The notes under the pieces were generated by a model that was given only the letters and a program-made list of their open reading frames with translations, was not told the DNA's origin and did not search any database. Below, piece after piece: positions 8,338-13,606 of a stretch of DNA of 13,606 nucleotides. A program made the position numbers and the translations under genes. Source of the DNA: Cyclostephanos tholiformis (Eukaryota > Bacillariophyta > Thalassiosirophyceae > Thalassiosirales > Thalassiosiraceae). The stretch spans positions 1-13,606 of the forward strand of contig JALLPB010000688.1 of assembly GCA_036939975.1 (NCBI GenBank). Reading direction: 5' to 3'. Each line of letters starts with the position of its first letter. Position 1 is the first letter of the stretch.

Positions 8338-8787
8338 AATAGTAAAATTGGTACTAGGTAGCAATCTCTCTCTTGGCGCCAGGCTGTCGTCCGTCCGTCT
8401 ACCGTCTCCGTAACTGAGAATTCGCTTGGGCGATGCGACGCCGGGAATTCCATTATCCGTTCCCGCAGTTTTCGGCCGGGACCCAGCTCTAGAGTACCAT
8501 TACTTTTATTTTCTTGCAAAAAAAGAAAAGAACAAATTCCAACGCTCAACTCACATGTCAGTTTTCGGATTCACGAAACCATAAAATAATATTGAATGAG
8601 ATTTTAAAAATCAATATTACGATGCGCCTGTAGAAGACTTACATCCAATTCTTTTATGGTGTCCTGAATTTCCAACACAAGCAGCAATACTCACACGGAG
8701 CCGACATTGCCAATTTAGCTTTGGCGTACAACATCGAGTAGCAAACCGACTCATATTATCGGAGGCATAAAATTGTTGAGAGAAAGT
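8338..8787. promoter_or_regulatory. shared divergent promoter region
   Basis: These 450 bp separate the start codons of two head-to-head genes, so both core promoters and 5' UTRs must lie here, unless an upstream non-coding exon exists. It contains an AT-rich inverted repeat (TAATATTGA at 8587-8595, complement at 8611-8619). No convincing TATA box or initiator can be assigned. Confidence 0.6.
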
Positions 8788-11637
8788 ATGACAGTACGCG
8801 ATCCCGACGCTCACCTATTCGACCAGGTCCTCAAACAGCTCGAAACAACGAAGCAGCAGAAGCAGAAGAAATCCCCGATTCGAAATGAGGCGGTAGTCGA
8901 TAGTTCCGATGGATCCTCGTGCGATTCGAGGAACGACGATCATTTCGCTGTCGACATTAACAACGGCGGCCGACTCAGAGGAGGATGGCAGCGCGGTCAC
9001 GACAACGAACGCCAGGTATTTGAGACCAGACAGTTCTTCGTAGATCGCACGTTGGGCAGTCCGACCACGTCCGTGGATTCGTTCATAGAAAAACAAAAGA
9101 GCGTCGAGTCGCGAGATATGACCGAGAGGGTCCACGGCGAAGAGATGCTACCCGGTGCTTTACTAAAGGTGAGTCGGTCGCGCAAGGCGTTTGCGTCACG
9201 TCGCGGCTCCCCCCCCTTATTAACGCAACGTACGATGTTTTTTTCCTTCTGAATCTTTCCCCCACGCCGATGCAAAAAACGCGAAACAAAGCTTGATCGG
9301 AATTCCATCCCCGCGCCAATGCACAAGAATGATGTTTTGGTGGAGATCGAGGTACGTATTTGCATGATAAGTGGGCGAATCAAAAAATGATATGCGCCGT
9401 ATTGCATGTTTTTTTTTCTTCGATGTATATTTATGCTCATTATTATATAACTTATCAGGCTTATACTGTCGATAAAAGAGACTTAATGATTCGCCCGGGA
9501 GTGCGCTGCACCGACGAGTCCCTACCGCAGGGGGTGACGACCATAGGAATGGACTGCATCGGTCGAGTCGTTCAGCTCACTAATCACGCCCGAGCGATAT
9601 ATGGCATCTCCATAGATGACCGCATCGCTGCGATCTATCCATTCGACTATAATACCGATGATATTCGGAGGAATAGTAAGTACTCTTATGCGTTAGTTGA
9701 CGCTGGATTCGTGGTCGCAGTGCCGAAGCACGTCGATGCAGCGGAGGCGGCATGCATGATCCGGTTGTACCTGCCGGCTTTTCAATCTATATTGTTGGGG
9801 ATAGGATTTCACAGGGATCGATATGGTAATGAAAATCTTGCCGGTCAATCAATCCTGATCGAAAATGGTCATACGGATTTTGGTCGGGTATTGATTGAAT
9901 TGGCAGCTTTGCTCGGTGCGACCAAAATTTTTGCGACGGGACCAATTGAGTACCATCCTCTCTTGGATGAATTGGGTGCGATTCCTCTTGGTGCAGAAAC
10001 ATTCAGCTGGGAGTTGTTTCTCGAGACGAAGATCGGCCTAGTATTGATCCAGGAAATGCCCACAGAAGGTATGTGCTTGGCCATGTTATCCCGCGATTAA
10101 ATGTGACATTGTATCATATCGCACATTACTGAGATCTTCTATTGTTGCAGATAATTTTGAACAATACATCGGCATCCTTGACGAGACTAGAGGGAACCTA
10201 GTATACACCTACCATGGGCATAAACACGATGATGAAGACATGGGAAACTTTGGAAGTTTAGCAGAGGAGGTCGGCTGTTCCAAGTGCAGCCCTCACGAGA
10301 TTAGTAAGAAAGCCCAGGAGGCTATACAATTTGCCAAATTCAATCTACGACTTGCGTGTTCACCAAATTATGTTCTATACGAAGGACTATGGCACAGTTG
10401 CAAGCAGAAACCGCATCAGTTCAAAGAGGATTTGCGATACCTGTTCACCCTATTAGGGCGAGGAAGTATCAAGCCCAATGTCGCCGAGTGTATTACCCTG
10501 GAAGAAGTTGCAGGAGTGCAAGATAGAATCGAGTTACTGGGAAATAAAGGAACTGTGGTGTGCACGCCTACTGCCCTGTATGAGAAGAAAGTATGCAACA
10601 ATATCTCTCCCGTTGTGCATCAAGACATAAATGACTATCTTGAAGATGACTTGGGACACAAATATGCCATTGATGCTGGCTACATCAAAGATACACATGC
10701 CTGCGATACGCTCAGTGATTTTCATCGCATGCATATCATGCATGACCATGAACAGCTAATACCAGTCGTTCAAGAGGAATCAACATGGACCTATCTAAAT
10801 TTTGTTAGTTTTCCAGGTGATGGTGTTGTCATGAATTATAGTTCTTCCACGACTGGTTCGGCGGAGAGCGGACACAGAATAACCCAACAAGAACATATCC
10901 AAAATTTTTCCTTACTGATGGGATCAAATGATCGGGATAGTGATGTATCGACGGACAACGATGGTTTACCAACAAAATACTCTACCACACGTACTCCAAC
11001 TTCGATTCGATTTCATAAAGAAAAGAGTAGGCGCTACAAAGCGTATCATCTGTACCAGAAACAGAAATTGTCCGAGGCAATACGGGCGAAGCGTCGCAAC
11101 GGACAGAATCACGAGATTGGTAGATCCGCATCACCTTGCACAAAACCCAATGGCGACCTTGGCTGTTCCTCTTTCGGTACAAAAAAGAATGATGAGCGCG
11201 ATAGTTCTTCACATGTTCGAGCGACTTACACCTCTGCAAGAAATTTGAGGCGAGACTCAAGAAAGAAAGAGAAGTCGAATGCAGGGAGTATCGCAAGTAC
11301 AACGAAGAGTGAGCTTTCCAGTGCATTGCCCTCCACCGAAACAGTGAAATCTACAATAATTGAGGAAACTAGTAAGAATGACACAAAAAAAGATACGCAC
11401 AGCAAACCAGATACAATGGAGAGCATGAATCCAACTCCAGAGGCTGCGAAAGAAATTGGTACAGACAAAAGTAACTCAAGACTCTCTGAATATCTTTCAC
11501 TAAATAAACCAGTGAAAACTGATAAACAGGGGTGTTTCGAAGGAAGAAATGAAGTCAATGCTGGACGAGATGATGAATCATCTCGTGCGTCTTCATTTCA
11601 AGCAATCAGGAGCAAGTGGGAGCAAAAGGGGGTATAA
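8788..11637 (+). CDS. MDR (quinone oxidoreductase-like) protein with long disordered tail, four exons
   Basis: Inferred exons are 8788-9168, 9292-9351, 9459-10068 and 10151-11637, joining in phases 0, 0 and 1 to give 845 aa. The start is the first ATG after an in-frame stop at 8716-8718, with A at -3. The core (about 128-490) follows the medium-chain dehydrogenase/reductase order: KNDVLVEIEAYTVDKRDL (GroES-like strand), GMDCIGRVV, DDRIAAIYPFD, YALVDAGFVVAVPKHVDAAEAAC, then a Rossmann-like part with ELAALLGATKIFAT and LLDELGA. The family reduces quinones or alkenals with NAD(P)H. Here the usual AxxGGVG cofactor loop is replaced by ENGHTDFGR (about 282-290), so cofactor binding is doubtful. The first about 120 residues are polar. 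Residues about 491-845 form a Ser/Thr/Lys/Glu-rich tail with basic patches (KEKSRRYK, RAKRR), ending SFQAIRSKWEQKGV. Family assignment is good; activity and partners are unknown. Confidence 0.8.
9169..9291 (+). other. intron 1 of the MDR gene
   Basis: The donor GTGAGT follows AAAG in phase 0. The reading frame meets TGA at 9250 if unspliced. The preferred acceptor is CAAAG at 9291, giving LDRNSIPAPMHKNDVLVEIE in the next exon. A second in-phase AAG at 9327 is possible and would remove 12 residues. Neither acceptor is the preferred CAG/TAG form. Confidence 0.6.
9352..9458 (+). other. intron 2 of the MDR gene
   Basis: The donor is GTACGT and the acceptor TATCAG; both ends are phase 0. Removal joins VEIE to AYTVDKRDL, restoring the expected continuous GroES-like strand of MDR proteins, which is strong support. 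Confidence 0.8.
10069..10150 (+). other. intron 3 of the MDR gene
   Basis: The donor is GTATGT and the acceptor TTGTTGCAG, in phase 1. Splicing joins QEMPTE to DNFEQYIGILDETRG and bypasses the TAA that ends the unspliced frame at about 10100. Confidence 0.85.
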
Positions 11638-12396
11638 GGCTTGGACGAAAGCTGTCGGAAGTGCGCCAAACGAGAGGGAAAGGGAGGTGTGAAACTACAT
11701 TTGTGCTTATTATAATTTATATATATTGATCCATTTGATGTTAACCTGTGGAATGAATTCCACGATGAACATTTGTTTTTTGTATTCATGAACAGTTAGG
11801 TGAACTTGCAACGAGAATCGAGTAATCGTAAACATTATTAGGTCAACTTAACGACGTCGAATATCACTAGTTTTGAATCAATCGGTACTTTTGAAAATCA
11901 GTCGAGGCATATTTTGGATCGCTGCGAAATCATGCGAAACAGCCCTAACTCACATATCAAACATCGAGCACGCTTGGTACCCGGAACGGTGGAAGTCAAA
12001 ATTAGAAAAATGCACCTCAATTGAAGCGGAACGAAGTGGATTGGCCTTTTTGTGCGGTGGGTTGATGGGATGCATGGCACGACAGTCCATGCTAAGATTT
12101 GAATAGATTGAATGGGCCCTGTCCCCACACGCCATGATTCACACCCCAAATGCGCTGACTTTACTCGATCAGGATAGAAATATTACCACCAACACTTTTT
12201 TGATAATCATATTGTCCGGCAGAGAAACATGTGCTGGTGAAAATGTTAGTATTCTACTATTTTCTGTTATTTCCTTCTCTGTAATTTTCAACGAATACTT
12301 CTACTCATCAACCTACACTGGGGGGAGAACGAGGATGTTTGCATCCGTGCAACTCCGATAGTTTGTCCTAACCCATCCTTCACATTTGCACTGGGG
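11638..12396. other. 3' flank and gene-free spacer
   Basis: This begins with the 3' UTR of the MDR gene, which includes a small stem (GTGGAA, TGAA loop, TTCCAC at 11748-11763). The rest is AT-rich. An open frame at 11873-12106 starts only at TTG and shows no motif, so I do not call a gene. Confidence 0.5.
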
Positions 12397-12584
12397 TTGG
12401 AACCTTCGTCGGAATCTCAGTAGGAACCTCCGTCGGAATCTCAGTCGAACCTCATTTGGGACTCAATTGGCGCTTCAGTCGGAACCTCAGTCGGAATCCT
12501 AATCAGAATCTCAGTGGGAATCTCAAATGGAACCCTAATTGGGACCTCAGTTGGCCTCAGTCGGAACCTCAGTCAGAACTGTAA
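12397..12584 (+). repeat. 12-bp minisatellite, about 16 units
   Basis: Tandem units have consensus TCGGAACCTCAG and variants such as TCGGAATCTCAG, TTGGGACCTCAG and ATGGAACCCTAA. Most are exactly 12 bp, with two or three shortened units at about 12445-12455, 12456-12466 and 12551-12560. The unit equals four codons, but the short units break the frame, so it is probably non-coding or a decayed coding repeat. Confidence 0.9.
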
Positions 12585-13153
12585 CAGCTAATATTGAATA
12601 CGTACCCATAAATTAAAAACTATGGACGGCCAACCTCCTAAGTCGAATTTATGGTCTATTTGAGCCGTATATTTTGAATATGAGCTATTTGGTCAGTTTG
12701 TGAAGCTTTTGAAGGGCAAATTTGATATTACAGGGCCATAATAGCCCCTATTCTGGCATCTAACATCAAAGTTATGAGCTCTTTATTTGATATTAGCCAT
12801 CTAATCATCTAATAGAATATGAGGTTTATGGCAATTTCTATACCTAACCATCTGGACATAATTTTTCATCAAAAATGGGGTTACAATCATATTTCAAAGT
12901 GCAATATGAACCGTATGGGTGTTGTTAGGCCGGCACTGGTGGGGTTTTGGATGGGATGGTTGAAAGACCCCCCCCCACATTACCTGTTTTATTTGAGTGA
13001 TTCATTTAGTTATAAGTCTGGACAGTTTGATTCCTACATAGGCCCTGGTATGTTTATGATCTCCCACAAACAAATCTGAAATTAAATGAGTAATGACCAT
13101 GGTGGCCCCCGAAACATGATATTTCAATGGTGAGATCATATGATGATAAAATA
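12585..13153. other. AT-rich gene-free spacer
   Basis: No gene is supported. Noticeable items are an inverted repeat CCATAAATT/AATTTATGG near 12606-12653, a GCCGGCACTGG word at about 12931 followed by a C9 run at 12968-12976, and otherwise plain AT-rich sequence. An ATG frame at 12819-13079 has no motif. Confidence 0.45.
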
Positions 13154-13519
13154 CTATTTAATAACGTTATATAAATGATGGATAAAAGCCTCATTGACTA
13201 AAAATAAAACCATTAGACCCCCCCCCCCCCCCCCCGATGTGAATAATGGAGCACCGAGCATTGCCCTTGATTCTGCCACTGCCGCTTCCATGTGCTCGTT
13301 CCATGTCCCCCCCCTCCCAATCCCCCCAAGCCATGCATTGCTCTTCTTCATCATCCCAAAGTCCTTCAAACATAGCCCCCCCTTAATATCAATCTTTGGC
13401 AGGAGGAACTTCACCCCAGCATCACTTGAAGGCCTGTCCAAATCCAGGCACCAGTTTCCACCGACCTTCCGCCCCGTCCCCACCCACTCCCTCTTTGCCT
13501 TGTTCAATGTATTAACAGC
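13154..13519 (-). pseudogene. minus-strand ORF relic, possibly reverse-transcriptase related
   Basis: An open minus-strand frame without an ATG start runs from after a TAA at 13520-13522 through KREWVGTGRKVGGNWCLDLD and PKIDIKGGLCLKDFGM to GTWNEHMEAAVAESRAMLG, then through glycines encoded by the C run. The TWNEHMEAAVAESRAMLG stretch loosely resembles the segment after the catalytic core in LINE-type reverse transcriptases (LTWxxHI...A). The catalytic YADD box is absent. It could equally be a chance open frame on the complement of a C-rich stretch. Confidence 0.2.
13218..13235 (+). repeat. 18-nt C homopolymer
   Basis: An uninterrupted run of 18 cytosines, much longer than the 7-11 nt C or G runs elsewhere in the window. 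It lies beside further C-rich sequence (13300-13330), so the local strand bias is strong. Its length is likely to vary or to be misread by sequencing. Confidence 0.9.
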
Positions 13520-13606
13520 TTAACCCCTATTGGCTCATATATGCGCCAGCTTTTTTTTAGACCTTCGTAAATTTGTTATAACTTCTCGAATTTTTGTCCT
13601 CAAAGC

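Noticed and set aside
11748..11763. Six-base stem with TGAA loop in the 3' flank, considered as a terminator
   Set aside because: The stem is short, no U-tract follows, and eukaryotic polymerase II genes do not use such terminators. It is kept only as a remark on the 3' flank.
11873..12106. 77-codon ORF downstream of the MDR gene
   Set aside because: It opens only at TTG and has no motif. It is probably chance.
12819..13079. 86-codon ATG ORF
   Set aside because: The composition is that of AT-rich spacer, it runs through a C9 homopolymer, and no domain or splice signal supports it.

Overview
The window looks like nuclear DNA of a eukaryotic microalga, most likely a centric diatom. The reasons are a spliced gene with short GT-AG introns (123, 107 and 82 bp), a tandem-SET protein whose layout and C-terminal block I recall from diatom genomes, and large AT-rich spacers full of decayed repeats and long C or G runs. 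The assignment rests on recognition, not on a search. There are no bacterial operons, rRNAs or convincing tRNAs.

Layout: 1-3276 is gene-poor. It holds two near-identical short palindromes (254-276, 335-355), a decayed dispersed repeat recurring at about 731, 1610 and 2548, many C/G homopolymers, and a cluster of short direct and inverted repeats at 2778-2931. At 3352-3927 (+) lies a 191-aa cysteine-rich ORF that is probably coding and may be transposon-derived. The stretch 3987-4921 (-) holds two ORF fragments, one weakly resembling the gag-like N-terminus of diatom LTR retrotransposons. The stretch 4922-6165 is non-coding, with a TGATG-rich low-complexity part and a possible MITE-like element.

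The core of the window is a head-to-head gene pair. SET-domain protein gene 6166-8337 (-) and a four-exon gene 8788-11637 (+) share a 450-bp intergenic region. The second gene encodes an 845-aa protein with a divergent medium-chain dehydrogenase/reductase (MDR, quinone-oxidoreductase-like) core, an N-terminal extension and a long charged Ser/Thr/Lys-rich tail. The two could be co-regulated, but nothing in the sequence proves a shared pathway.

Downstream, 11638-13606 is again gene-poor. It contains a 16-unit, 12-bp minisatellite (12397-12584), an 18-nt C run, and a weak ORF relic at 13154-13519 (-). The best candidates for something undescribed are the MDR fusion, in which the usual nucleotide-binding glycine motif has decayed, and the membrane- or secretory-targeted tandem SET protein beside it.
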